Shown: piece by piece, positions 1-5,256 of the stretch
Layout of the letters: each line of letters begins with the position of its first letter
How positions within the stretch are numbered: the stretch's first letter is position 1
Source of the DNA: Flavobacteriales bacterium
GTDB taxonomy: Bacteria; Bacteroidota; Bacteroidia; Flavobacteriales_D; Parvicellaceae
Length of the DNA stretch: 5,256 bases
NCBI GenBank assembly: GCA_027047735.1
Contig: JALTUD010000406.1
Span: forward strand, 1 to 5,256
Reading direction: 5' to 3'
The notes under the pieces: model-generated
The model's input: the letters and a program-made list of their open reading frames with translations, nothing else
Told to the model about the DNA's origin: nothing
The model's database searches: none
Program-made: the position numbers and the translations under genes

Positions 1-138
1 AATTCTCAGAGGGTTATCACCGATATTTACAGGAGAGATATGTAGTGAATTAGTGGGAGATACTTGATTGATCCCTACATTTTGAGCAAGTGTAACACCA
101 CTAACAAGAAGCAAAAAGAAAAGAGCTGTATTTTTCAT
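1..138 (-). CDS. Secreted protein with signal peptide, N-terminal fragment
   Basis: Reading leftward from ATG 138-136, the frame stays open for 46 codons to the window edge, so only the N-terminus is present. It begins MKNTALFFLLLVSGVTLA, a short basic start, a hydrophobic core and a small-residue cleavage region: a classic signal peptide, probably cut before or after Gln19. The next stretch, NVGINQVSPTNSLHISPVN, resembles the 'VGI.T..P...LHV' opening of many Bacteroidota exported proteins. Many of those carry tail-fibre-like repeats or a C-terminal peptidase S74 chaperone domain. That class assignment is a pattern memory from a short fragment, and the rest of the protein lies outside the window. 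A plausible promoter lies 30 nt upstream. The start is supported by the signal peptide and by the lack of an earlier convincing start. Confidence 0.65.
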   Translation of the reverse strand, partial: MKNTALFFLLLVSGVTLAQNVGINQVSPTNSLHISPVNIGDNPLRI

Positions 139-167
139 ATCTATTAGATATTTTGATTATGTAACTC

Positions 168-198
168 TAAAAGTACAAAAAAAATATATTTAGAGCAA
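168..198 (-). promoter_or_regulatory. Candidate Bacteroidota-type promoter for the secreted-protein gene
   Basis: On the minus strand a TTG (complement of 196-198) is followed after 20 nt by TACTTTTA (complement of 168-175). This matches the Bacteroidota -33/-7 pattern TTG...TAnnTTTG with one mismatch at the last base. It would give a leader of roughly 20-25 nt before ATG 138. The region is AT-rich, so chance matches are likely. Confidence 0.4.
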
Positions 199-357
199 TT
201 GAATCTAGAAATTTAATAAATGAGTTATATTTTTTATTTCGTGTTAGAGATAACAATCCTTGTGTAAATTTGAAAAAAGAAAAAGTAACATATTGAACCT
301 TCAAGGACATCCACTACAAAACCATATCTTATTACCGTTTAATTAAATAGATAATTT

Positions 358-365
358 TACCTTTG
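358..365 (+). promoter_or_regulatory. Candidate -7 box (TACCTTTG) for the aminotransferase gene
   Basis: TACCTTTG is an exact match to the Bacteroidota -7 consensus TAnnTTTG. No good TTG -33 element sits at the ideal distance; the nearest are a TTT at 338-340 (17-nt spacer) and a TTA at 332-334 (23-nt spacer). Transcription would begin around 371-373, giving a leader of about 32-34 nt before ATG 405. The box overlaps the TTG at 363 that opens the longest reading frame. If the box is real, that TTG cannot be the translation start. Confidence 0.45.
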
Positions 366-404
366 AGAAAAATTTTAAAAGCAGTTCAAGTAAAACTCAA
401 CACA

Positions 405-1625
405 ATGATACCTTTTTCACCACCCAGAATCGATGAGAAAACAATAGAAAGCGTAGTAGATGCTTTGCAGAGCGGATGGATTACAACCGGTCCCAAAACG
501 AAGTTATTTGAAGAAAAAATAGCCGACTATGTTGGGGGAGATGCGGTCGTAGCTTTAAGTTCTGCAACCGCAGGATTACAATTAATATTACATTGGATGG
601 GAATAAAAGAAGGTGATGAAGTCATTGTCCCGGCTTACACCTATTGTGCAACGGCAAACGTAGTCAAGCACACAGGAGCAACACTGGTAATGGTAGATGT
701 TAATTCAAATGATTTTAATATAAATATAGAAGCGATTAAAAAAGCAATCACTACCAAAACAAAGGCTATCATTCCCGTTGATATAGGCGGTTTACCGGTC
801 GATTATGACGAGCTTTTTCAATTGGTAAATTCATTAGAAGTCTTGGCTAAGTTTTCTCCATCTACCGAAGTACAACGTCAAATGGGGCGAATTATTATTG
901 TTTCTGATTCTGCACATTCTATCGGAGCGGTATATAAAGGTAAAAAAGCCGGAATGTTAGCCGATATATCTTCGTTTTCATTTCATGCGGTAAAAAACTT
1001 AACAACTGCAGAAGGAGGAGCAGTCGTATTTAACGTTGCTGATAAGTTTGACCATAAAGAGTTACAAAAACAATTTAAAACAAGTTCGTTACACGGACAA
1101 ACCAAAGATGCTTTTAGTAAGATGCAAGTAGGAGCATGGCGTTACGATGTTGTTGAAGCCGGATTCAAATGCAACATGACAGACCTGCAAGCAGCAATCG
1201 GATTAGTAGAAATAGACCGCTATGAAGATACCTTAAGAAAAAGAAAAGAAATCTTTGATTATTATACCGAAAGATTAAGTCAATACGATTGGGCAAATAC
1301 ACCGGTTTATGAAACAGCTGATAAAACAAGCTCGTACCATTTGTATTTATTAAGGATAAATAATTGTACCGAAGAGCAACGAAATAAAATCATAGAAGAA
1401 ATCAGCAAAAAAGAAGTGGCAGTTAATGTACATTATCTACCACTTCCTATGTTGAGCTATTATAAAAATTTAGGATACGATATAAAAAACTACCCGACAG
1501 CTTTTGAAAACTACAAATCCGAAATATCACTACCCGTTTGGTACAACCTGTCTAAAGAACAAATGAAAACAGTAGCCGATACAGTAATTGAATCCGTTGA
1601 AAATGTCTTGGGAAACAAAAATTAA
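405..1625 (+). CDS. DegT/DnrJ/EryC1/StrS family PLP-dependent sugar aminotransferase
   Basis: The 406-residue product is a fold-type I PLP enzyme of the DegT/DnrJ/EryC1/StrS family. These transfer an amino group, usually from glutamate, to a keto group on a nucleotide-linked sugar in the cytosol, mostly for O-antigen, capsule or glycan precursors. The N-terminus IPFSPPRID...SGWITTGP is typical. SSATAGLQL (residues 52-60) is the phosphate-binding region. D168 in SDSAHSIGA is the expected pyridine-nitrogen contact, with His171 in the position often held by Gln. K197 in SFHAVKNLTTAEGG is the Schiff-base lysine. CNMTDLQAAIG (256-266) is the conserved segment near the dimer interface. The frame is open from TTG 363, but the 14 extra residues are not family-like and a -7 box overlaps that TTG, so ATG 405 is preferred. 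The substrate is unknown because no sugar-pathway genes are in view. Its stop codon overlaps the stop of the convergent stress-protein gene. Confidence 0.93.
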   Translation: MIPFSPPRIDEKTIESVVDALQSGWITTGPKTKLFEEKIADYVGGDAVVALSSATAGLQLILHWMGIKEGDEVIVPAYTYCATANVVKHTGATLVMVDVNSNDFNINIEAIKKAITTKTKAIIPVDIGGLPVDYDELFQLVNSLEVLAKFSPSTEVQRQMGRIIIVSDSAHSIGAVYKGKKAGMLADISSFSFHAVKNLTTAEGGAVVFNVADKFDHKELQKQFKTSSLHGQTKDAFSKMQVGAWRYDVVEAGFKCNMTDLQAAIGLVEIDRYEDTLRKRKEIFDYYTERLSQYDWANTPVYETADKTSSYHLYLLRINNCTEEQRNKIIEEISKKEVAVNVHYLPLPMLSYYKNLGYDIKNYPTAFENYKSEISLPVWYNLSKEQMKTVADTVIESVENVLGNKN

Positions 1626-2428
1626 AAATACCCAATCGTAGAATCGACGGTTTTAGTGATAAGTGTTGGTATTTGATGTTTGTTCGTTATAATTTCTTGT
1701 GCAAATGTATCGAATTGAGCAAACACTTTTTCAGTATAATAGGCTATCGAGATTAAATCCGCTCCGTGCCGCAAACTAAAATCAATAATTTGTTGTTGGT
1801 AGCTGTCTTTCCCACTTAACTTAAAAGCCTTTGTTTCTTTAACCCCTTGCTCTGTCAATTGCATAAGAGCAATTTGAGCATAGTTTTTAATTTTTCGTTG
1901 AAGACCGGTATCACTTTTCGCTTCATAAACAACTTCAACGCTTGCACCAAAAGCTTTTGCTAATTTTGCCGTTGCCGGTAAGATTTGTAAACTTTCTTTA
2001 GAGGCGGTAATCGGCATCACTATTTTATTAATTTCTTTACTGATAACCTTTTCTTGAACAACCATAAAAGGGACATCAGTGCTGGTAATTACTTTTATAG
2101 CCCAACTACCAAATAGTTTCTGCATACCTTTTGCTCCATGCGTTCCCATTATGATAAGGAAAGCATCCACCTCTTTGGCAACACGACCTATATCGTCAAA
2201 AATATTCCCGATTTCTACTCGGAAATCGACTTCAACCCCCTCTGCCGATAACTCAGTTGCTACGGATTTAAGTAAAATAGTACTGGTTTCTTTATCCTTT
2301 TTGTTTTTTATAATATGCAAAAGCAAAACTCTTGCTTTTGTTTGCTTTGCAATCGTTACAGCATCTTTTGCAGCGGATTCTGTTACGGAAGTAAAATCGT
2401 AGGGTACTAAAAATGTGACAGGTTTCAT
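1622..2428 (-). CDS. Universal stress protein, UspA family, tandem domain
   Basis: The 268-residue protein fits a two-domain UspA-family stress protein, about twice the single-domain length of about 140. Domain 1 (residues 1-127) begins with the typical strand KPVTFLVPYDFT, followed by ARVLLLHII and DAFLIIMGTHG. It keeps a nucleotide-binding signature, G95-T-H-G98 then G107-S108. The gap between the second G and GS is 8 residues rather than the usual 9. Domain 2 (about 133-262) opens with INKIVMPITAS and ends with QIPTLITK, but lacks the glycine-rich signature, so it probably does not bind ATP there. The family is cytosolic and associated with stress survival; a specific role cannot be read from the sequence. 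No signal peptide or membrane segment is seen. ATG 2428 is chosen because the first beta strand starts right after it and a promoter match lies 41 nt upstream. The TAA stop (1622-1624) overlaps the aminotransferase stop. Confidence 0.9.
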   Translation of the reverse strand: MKPVTFLVPYDFTSVTESAAKDAVTIAKQTKARVLLLHIIKNKKDKETSTILLKSVATELSAEGVEVDFRVEIGNIFDDIGRVAKEVDAFLIIMGTHGAKGMQKLFGSWAIKVITSTDVPFMVVQEKVISKEINKIVMPITASKESLQILPATAKLAKAFGASVEVVYEAKSDTGLQRKIKNYAQIALMQLTEQGVKETKAFKLSGKDSYQQQIIDFSLRHGADLISIAYYTEKVFAQFDTFAQEIITNKHQIPTLITKTVDSTIGYF

Positions 2429-2468
2429 AGATACAATTTTTTATAAAAATAAGGTGTTTGATTTTATG

Positions 2469-2497
2469 AAAACGTATTTTTATACTTTTTATTTCAA
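2469..2497 (-). promoter_or_regulatory. Candidate promoter for the universal stress protein gene
   Basis: On the minus strand TTG (complement of 2495-2497), an 18-nt spacer and TACGTTTT (complement of 2469-2476) match the Bacteroidota promoter pattern with one mismatch in the -7 box. The predicted leader is about 33 nt and AT-rich, with no Shine-Dalgarno sequence, as is usual in this phylum. Confidence 0.45.
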
Positions 2498-2507
2498 CTA
2501 TTTAAGG

Positions 2508-2536
2508 TTAATATCTATTGGATTTTATTAACTTTG
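2508..2536 (+). promoter_or_regulatory. Candidate promoter for the DUF1015-gcvT unit
   Basis: TAACTTTG at 2529-2536 is an exact match to the TAnnTTTG -7 consensus. A TTA (2508-2510), one base from the TTG consensus, lies 18 nt upstream. Transcription would start near 2543, leaving a leader of roughly 115 nt. The gene on the other strand has its own candidate promoter at 2469-2497, so the two would be arranged back to back without overlapping. Confidence 0.4.
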
Positions 2537-2540
2537 AGGT

Positions 2541-2575
2541 CTAAATAAAGGACAAGACGTACGTAAAGTATTTAG
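2541..2575. repeat. Inverted repeat CTAAATA-N21-TATTTAG in the DUF1015 leader
   Basis: CTAAATA (2541-2547) and TATTTAG (2569-2575) are perfect 7-bp inverted arms around a 21-nt spacer. The spacer includes the palindrome ACGTACGT (2558-2565). The repeat begins at the predicted transcription start, so it could be an operator or a weak 5' leader hairpin. The arms are AT-rich, so chance occurrence is quite possible. The remaining leader to 2659 is purine-rich and holds nothing I recognise, including no glycine riboswitch. Confidence 0.25.
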
Positions 2576-2659
2576 AAGGGAGTGGTAGTTAGAGAGGTTA
2601 TGGAAGTTATGTTTTTAGAGAATTAAAAAGATTTTTATCAAATTTATTTATTCAATTTT

Positions 2660-3880
2660 ATGATTGAAATTATTCCTTTTAAAGCTGTTAGACCTCCGAG
2701 GGATAAAGCAGGGTTGGTCGGTTCTCGTCCTTTTTATAATTACAAAAAACATATACTTAACGCCAAACTCGAAGGAAATCCCTATACCTTCTTACATGTT
2801 ATCAATCCGGAGTTCAAAGCAGGGGATAAAACGAAGCCGAATACTATTGAGCGTTTTCAAAAGGTTAGAAATAAATACGAAGAATTTATAAACGAGGGGA
2901 TTTTAAGAAAAGAAGATAAGGATAAATTCTATATCTATCGTCAAATTACCCCATCCAATACTTTTATTGGTTTAATAGCCGGTGTTTCTGTTCAAAATTA
3001 TATCAATGGTGAAATTAAAATTCACGAACATACCTTGACCGAACGCGAAAAAACCTTTTGCAAATACATCGAAGTCTGTCGTTTTAATGCAGAGCCGGTT
3101 TTACTAACCTATAAGGATAATGAAATAATAGACTCGTTATTTAAAAAGTATATACATACGCGTTCAGAGTATGAATTTTCAACAACCGACCGTATTAAGC
3201 ATGACCTATGGCTGGTAGAATCAGAGGAAGATATTCGCTTGTTTCAAAAAACATTTCAAGAAATATCATCCGTTTATATTGCTGACGGTCATCATCGTTC
3301 GGCGTCTTCTGTACTTTATGCTAAAGATAACCCGGATAATCCGTTAGCTCAGTATTTTTTAGCTTTTTTTATAGCTGAAAGTAATCTTAAAATAGTTGAG
3401 TTTAATCGAACCGTAAAGGATTTGAACGGCTTATCAGAGGAAGATTTTTTGAATGCGTTAAAGCAATTTTTCAAAGTTATACCTCATGGAGATAAACCTT
3501 ATGTTCCGAATGAAATGCACAGCTTTTCAATGTATCTAAACGATAATTGGTATCAACTAATTACCCTGCCTGGGTTCATTGATACACAATCTCCTGTCGG
3601 AACGTTAGATACGCAGATTTTATCTGATACCGTTTTTGAAAAAATACTAAACATTCAAGATTTAAAAAACGATAAACGAGTTTCCTTTGTAGAGGGTACG
3701 CAAGGTTTAGAAAAACTTAAATGGATGGTGGATACCAACAAGGCTAAGGTTGCTTTTGCTCTTCATCCAGTAAGTATAGAGCAACTTAAAAATATTGCAG
3801 ACACCCAAAATATTATGCCCCCCAAAAGCACATGGATAGAACCTAAGTTAAGAAGCGGTCTAACCATTTTTGAATTTTAA
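2660..3880 (+). CDS. DUF1015 family protein
   Basis: The 406-residue product matches the DUF1015 family, soluble proteins of about 400-450 residues whose biochemical role I cannot state with certainty. Hallmarks are the N-terminus IEIIPFKAVRPPRDKA with SRPFYNY; HEHT at 122-125; the signature Y206-IADGHHR-S214, with DGHHR at 209-213; and the C-terminal block MPPKSTWIEPKLRSGL (386-401). No signal peptide or membrane helix is visible, so it is probably cytosolic. From memory, relatives in Bacteroidota often lie beside the serine-synthesis genes serA and serC. Here the gene is 26 nt upstream of gcvT, which also points to serine, glycine or one-carbon metabolism. The DGHHR motif resembles the active-site motif of ParB-like proteins, a fold that includes free-serine kinases, so a kinase-like role is a hypothesis only. 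ATG 2660 gives the family-typical N-terminus. Confidence 0.88.
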   Translation: MIEIIPFKAVRPPRDKAGLVGSRPFYNYKKHILNAKLEGNPYTFLHVINPEFKAGDKTKPNTIERFQKVRNKYEEFINEGILRKEDKDKFYIYRQITPSNTFIGLIAGVSVQNYINGEIKIHEHTLTEREKTFCKYIEVCRFNAEPVLLTYKDNEIIDSLFKKYIHTRSEYEFSTTDRIKHDLWLVESEEDIRLFQKTFQEISSVYIADGHHRSASSVLYAKDNPDNPLAQYFLAFFIAESNLKIVEFNRTVKDLNGLSEEDFLNALKQFFKVIPHGDKPYVPNEMHSFSMYLNDNWYQLITLPGFIDTQSPVGTLDTQILSDTVFEKILNIQDLKNDKRVSFVEGTQGLEKLKWMVDTNKAKVAFALHPVSIEQLKNIADTQNIMPPKSTWIEPKLRSGLTIFEF

Positions 3881-3906
3881 GAAATAGTTAAAAATACACA
3901 TAAAAA

Positions 3907-4983
3907 ATGAAAAACACAGCATTAAAACAAAAGCACATCGAGTTAGGTGCAAAGATGGTTCCTTTTGCAGGTTATAATATGCCTGTACAATATGAAGGGG
4001 TAAACAAAGAACACGAAACGGTTCGAAATGGAGTAGGGGTATTTGATGTTTCGCACATGGGAGAATTTCTTCTAAAAGGAGAAAAAGCTTTGGATTTAAT
4101 TCAAAAAGTAACATCAAACGATGCTTCTAAATTATACGATGGTAGAGCACAATATTCTTGCCTTCCAAATGAAATAGGCGGTATTGTTGATGATTTATTG
4201 GTTTATAAAATTAAAGATAACGAGTATTTGTTGGTCGTTAATGCTTCTAATATCGAAAAAGATTGGAATTGGATTTCCAAACACAATACATTTGGTGTTG
4301 ACATGGAAAACGTTAGCGATACGCTTTCTTTATTAGCTGTTCAAGGGCCAAAAGCAACAGAAACCTTACAGAAATTAACCGATGTCAATTTATCTGACGT
4401 AAAATATTACCACTTTACAAAAGGTGAATTTGCAGGAGTAGATGATGTCATTTTATCGGCTACCGGTTACACGGGGGCAGGAGGATTTGAATTGTATATC
4501 CCTAATGAAGTAGCAGAACAAGTATGGGACGCCGTCTTTAAAGCGGGAGAAGAATTTGGAATAAAACCAATAGGTTTAGCCGCAAGAGATACCCTTCGCC
4601 TTGAAATGGGATTCTGTCTATACGGAAATGATATTGATGATACCACTTCACCAATAGAAGCAGGGCTGGGTTGGATTACCAAATTCACCAAAGACTTTAT
4701 CAATGCAGAAAATTTGAAAAAACAAAAAGAAGAAGGGGTAAGTCGAAAATTGGTCGGTTTTGAATTACTCGAAAGAGGAATACCAAGACACGGGTATAAA
4801 TTAGTCAACGAAAACGGTGAAGAAATAGGAGAGGTAACCTCGGGTACGATGGCTCCCACACTAAAAAAACCAATAGGTATGGGCTACGTGAAAACCGAAT
4901 ATGCACAAGAAGGAACAACTATTTATGTTCAAATAAGAAATAAAAATATACCTGCTAAAATTGTAAAATTTCCATTTAAGTAA
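3907..4983 (+). CDS. gcvT: Aminomethyltransferase, glycine cleavage system T protein
   Basis: GcvT takes the aminomethyl group left on lipoyl-GcvH after glycine decarboxylation, releases ammonia and makes 5,10-methylene-tetrahydrofolate. It acts in the cytosol with the P, H and L proteins, none of which is encoded in this window. The 358 residues match the usual bacterial length of about 360. Visible family motifs are GAKMVPFAGYNMPVQY (14-29), GVFDVSHMGE (44-53), GGIVDDLLVYK (91-101) with the catalytic aspartate in the D95-D96 pair, GYTGAGGFELY (187-197), GLAARDTLRLEMG (223-235), SPIEAGLGW (248-256) and the C-terminal-domain block EVTSGTMAPTLKKPIGMGYV (309-328). All are intact. It starts 26 nt after the DUF1015 stop, with no promoter match between, so the two are probably co-transcribed. 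A strong terminator follows from about 22 nt after its stop. The start ATG lies in an A-rich context without a Shine-Dalgarno sequence. Confidence 0.97.
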   Translation: MKNTALKQKHIELGAKMVPFAGYNMPVQYEGVNKEHETVRNGVGVFDVSHMGEFLLKGEKALDLIQKVTSNDASKLYDGRAQYSCLPNEIGGIVDDLLVYKIKDNEYLLVVNASNIEKDWNWISKHNTFGVDMENVSDTLSLLAVQGPKATETLQKLTDVNLSDVKYYHFTKGEFAGVDDVILSATGYTGAGGFELYIPNEVAEQVWDAVFKAGEEFGIKPIGLAARDTLRLEMGFCLYGNDIDDTTSPIEAGLGWITKFTKDFINAENLKKQKEEGVSRKLVGFELLERGIPRHGYKLVNENGEEIGEVTSGTMAPTLKKPIGMGYVKTEYAQEGTTIYVQIRNKNIPAKIVKFPFK

Positions 4984-5005
4984 GTAGAGAATTTTTAGGA
5001 CGTTC

Positions 5006-5064
5006 CCCCAAACAAAAAAAGATGAGTTCCCAATAATGGAACTCATCTTTTTTTTTGTTTGGGG
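5006..5064 (+). terminator. Long intrinsic terminator after gcvT, likely bidirectional
   Basis: The core stem is GATGAGTTCC (5021-5030) paired with GGAACTCATC (5038-5047) around a 7-nt loop, CAATAAT. It is flanked by seven A (5014-5020) and nine T (5048-5056). Beyond these, CCCCAAAC (5006-5013) pairs with GTTTGGGG (5057-5064). About 25 bp can pair, with a two-base asymmetry in the A/T tract. The T tract makes it a terminator for gcvT; the A tract gives a U tract to transcripts arriving from the right, so it could stop them too. It begins 22 nt after the gcvT stop codon. Confidence 0.85.
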
Positions 5065-5081
5065 TCGGGCTATCACTACTC

Positions 5082-5121
5082 ACTCTTTTGGTTTGCATAT
5101 ATGCAACAAACCAAAAGGAGT
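5082..5121. repeat. Inverted repeat / hairpin with central palindrome
   Basis: CTTTTGGTTTG (5085-5095) and CAAACCAAAAG (5107-5117) are perfect 11-bp arms. If G5117 is bulged instead, ACTC (5082-5085) pairs with GAGT (5118-5121) and the stem grows to 14 bp. The central TTGCATATATGCAA (5093-5106) is itself a perfect 14-bp palindrome that competes with the inner base pairs. There is no U tract after the right arm, so it does not look like an ordinary intrinsic terminator. Confidence 0.75.
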
Positions 5122-5179
5122 TCAAACATGCCGTTCTATCCCTAACGCGAGTGAAATTGGCGAATAGAAAGTGAATTTT

Positions 5180-5256
5180 TGGTTTCTTAGACGATGAATA
5201 AAAATTTTGCATAGCCCCAGCTATGGAAAATTTTTATGAAGACGGATAAGGAATCA
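5180..5256 (+). other. Long hairpin, candidate structured RNA
   Basis: ATAAAAATTTTGCATAGC (5198-5215) pairs with GCTATGGAAAATTTTTAT (5220-5237) with one G-G mismatch, closing a 4-nt CCCA loop. Below an internal loop, TGGTTTCTTA (5180-5189) pairs with TAAGGAATCA (5247-5256) at all ten positions if two G-U wobbles are allowed on the plus-strand RNA. The internal loop, GACGATGA (5190-5197) opposite GAAGACGGA (5238-5246), allows tandem G-A/A-G pairs at both ends and two C-G pairs between. The right arm reaches the window edge, so the stem may be longer. Its function is unknown, and it could instead be a transposon end or a repeat unit. Confidence 0.5.

Larger units (their letters stand above)
5061..5256. 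other. Noncoding structured tail, possible dispersed flavobacterial repeat
   Basis: No convincing gene lies between the gcvT stop and the window end. Plus-strand frames here are only a few codons long. A 78-codon minus-strand frame (4976-5212) crosses the terminator and hairpins and runs into gcvT, so I treat it as spurious. The stretch from GGGTCGGGCTATC (5062-5074) to TATCCCTAACGCG (5137-5149), with a hairpin between, resembles intergenic sequence I recall seeing repeatedly in flavobacterial genomes. That is a memory I cannot verify here. TTCTAT (5134-5139) can also pair with ATAGAA (5164-5169), making a further weak stem. The element may continue past the window. Confidence 0.4.

Noticed and set aside
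139..357. Search for a small gene or RNA in the left intergenic region
   Set aside because: Only AT-rich sequence, the minus-strand promoter candidate and trivial short repeats such as TTGAACCTTCAA were seen; nothing supports a gene.
2079..2402. 107-codon plus-strand frame inside the stress-protein gene
   Set aside because: It is antisense to clear UspA motifs and has no promoter or family resemblance.
2600..2626. Eight-codon open frame (MEVMFLEN) in the DUF1015 leader, after AGAGAGG
   Set aside because: The purine run is only 2 nt from the ATG, too close for a normal ribosome site. Bacteroidota rarely use such sites, and the peptide has no attenuation-like codon run.
4467..4859. 130-codon minus-strand frame inside gcvT
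   Set aside because: It is fully antisense to well-conserved gcvT motifs and has no independent signals, so it is a shadow frame.
4861..5076. 71-codon minus-strand frame over the gcvT end and terminator
   Set aside because: It lies largely antisense to conserved gcvT coding sequence and the terminator stem, with no domain or promoter.
5118..5150. tRNA-like GTTCAAA T-loop sequence
   Set aside because: No acceptor stem, D arm or anticodon arm can be built around it, so it is not a tRNA.
4976..5212. 78-codon minus-strand open reading frame at the right end
   Set aside because: It spans the terminator and hairpins, reaches into the end of gcvT, has low-complexity composition and no recognisable domain. 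It is best explained as open frame across a repeat.
5067..5217. GGGCTAT (5067-5073) complementary to ATAGCCC (5211-5217), a possible long-range pairing
   Set aside because: A 7-nt match is expected by chance in about 200 nt, and ATAGCCC is already mostly used in the local hairpin.
1..5256. CRISPR array, insertion sequence, integrase, toxin-antitoxin or defence genes
   Set aside because: No regularly spaced direct repeats, transposase or nuclease motifs, or paired small genes were seen on either strand.

Overview
The window looks like chromosome from a flavobacterium-like member of the Bacteroidota. It is AT-rich. Start codons have A/T-rich leaders without Shine-Dalgarno sequences. Good matches to the Bacteroidota promoter pattern (TTG, about 18-20 nt, TAnnTTTG) sit upstream of genes, and the protein families fit that group. 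The genus cannot be fixed from this sequence.

Layout, left to right. (1) Positions 1-138, minus strand: the 5' end of a gene for a secreted protein with a signal peptide and a 'VGI...SPTNSLHI' opening, cut by the window edge. (2) Positions 139-404: a divergent promoter region. (3) Positions 405-1625, plus strand: a PLP-dependent DegT/DnrJ/EryC1/StrS-family sugar aminotransferase. Its true start is probably ATG 405, not TTG 363. (4) Positions 1622-2428, minus strand: a two-domain universal stress protein. Its stop codon overlaps the aminotransferase stop codon through a shared TTAA. (5) Positions 2429-2659: a second divergent promoter region. (6) Positions 2660-3880, plus strand: a DUF1015-family protein with a DGHHR motif. 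After 26 nt comes (7) gcvT (3907-4983, plus strand), the T-protein of the glycine cleavage system. (8) Positions 4984-5256: a noncoding tail with a long, nearly symmetrical intrinsic terminator followed by two further inverted repeats. These may belong to a dispersed structured repeat or a small RNA.

The DUF1015 gene and gcvT look like one transcription unit, with a promoter near 2529 and a terminator at 5006-5064. This ties the poorly characterised DUF1015 protein to glycine, serine and one-carbon metabolism. The aminotransferase would normally serve nucleotide-sugar synthesis for surface glycans, but no sugar-pathway neighbours are visible. The stress protein has no obvious link to its neighbours.

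The protein genes are ordinary housekeeping or accessory families, and I see no clear new multi-gene system. The least explained part is the structured 3' tail. Its last hairpin pairs fully at the base only if G-U wobbles on the plus-strand RNA are allowed, which hints at function as RNA.
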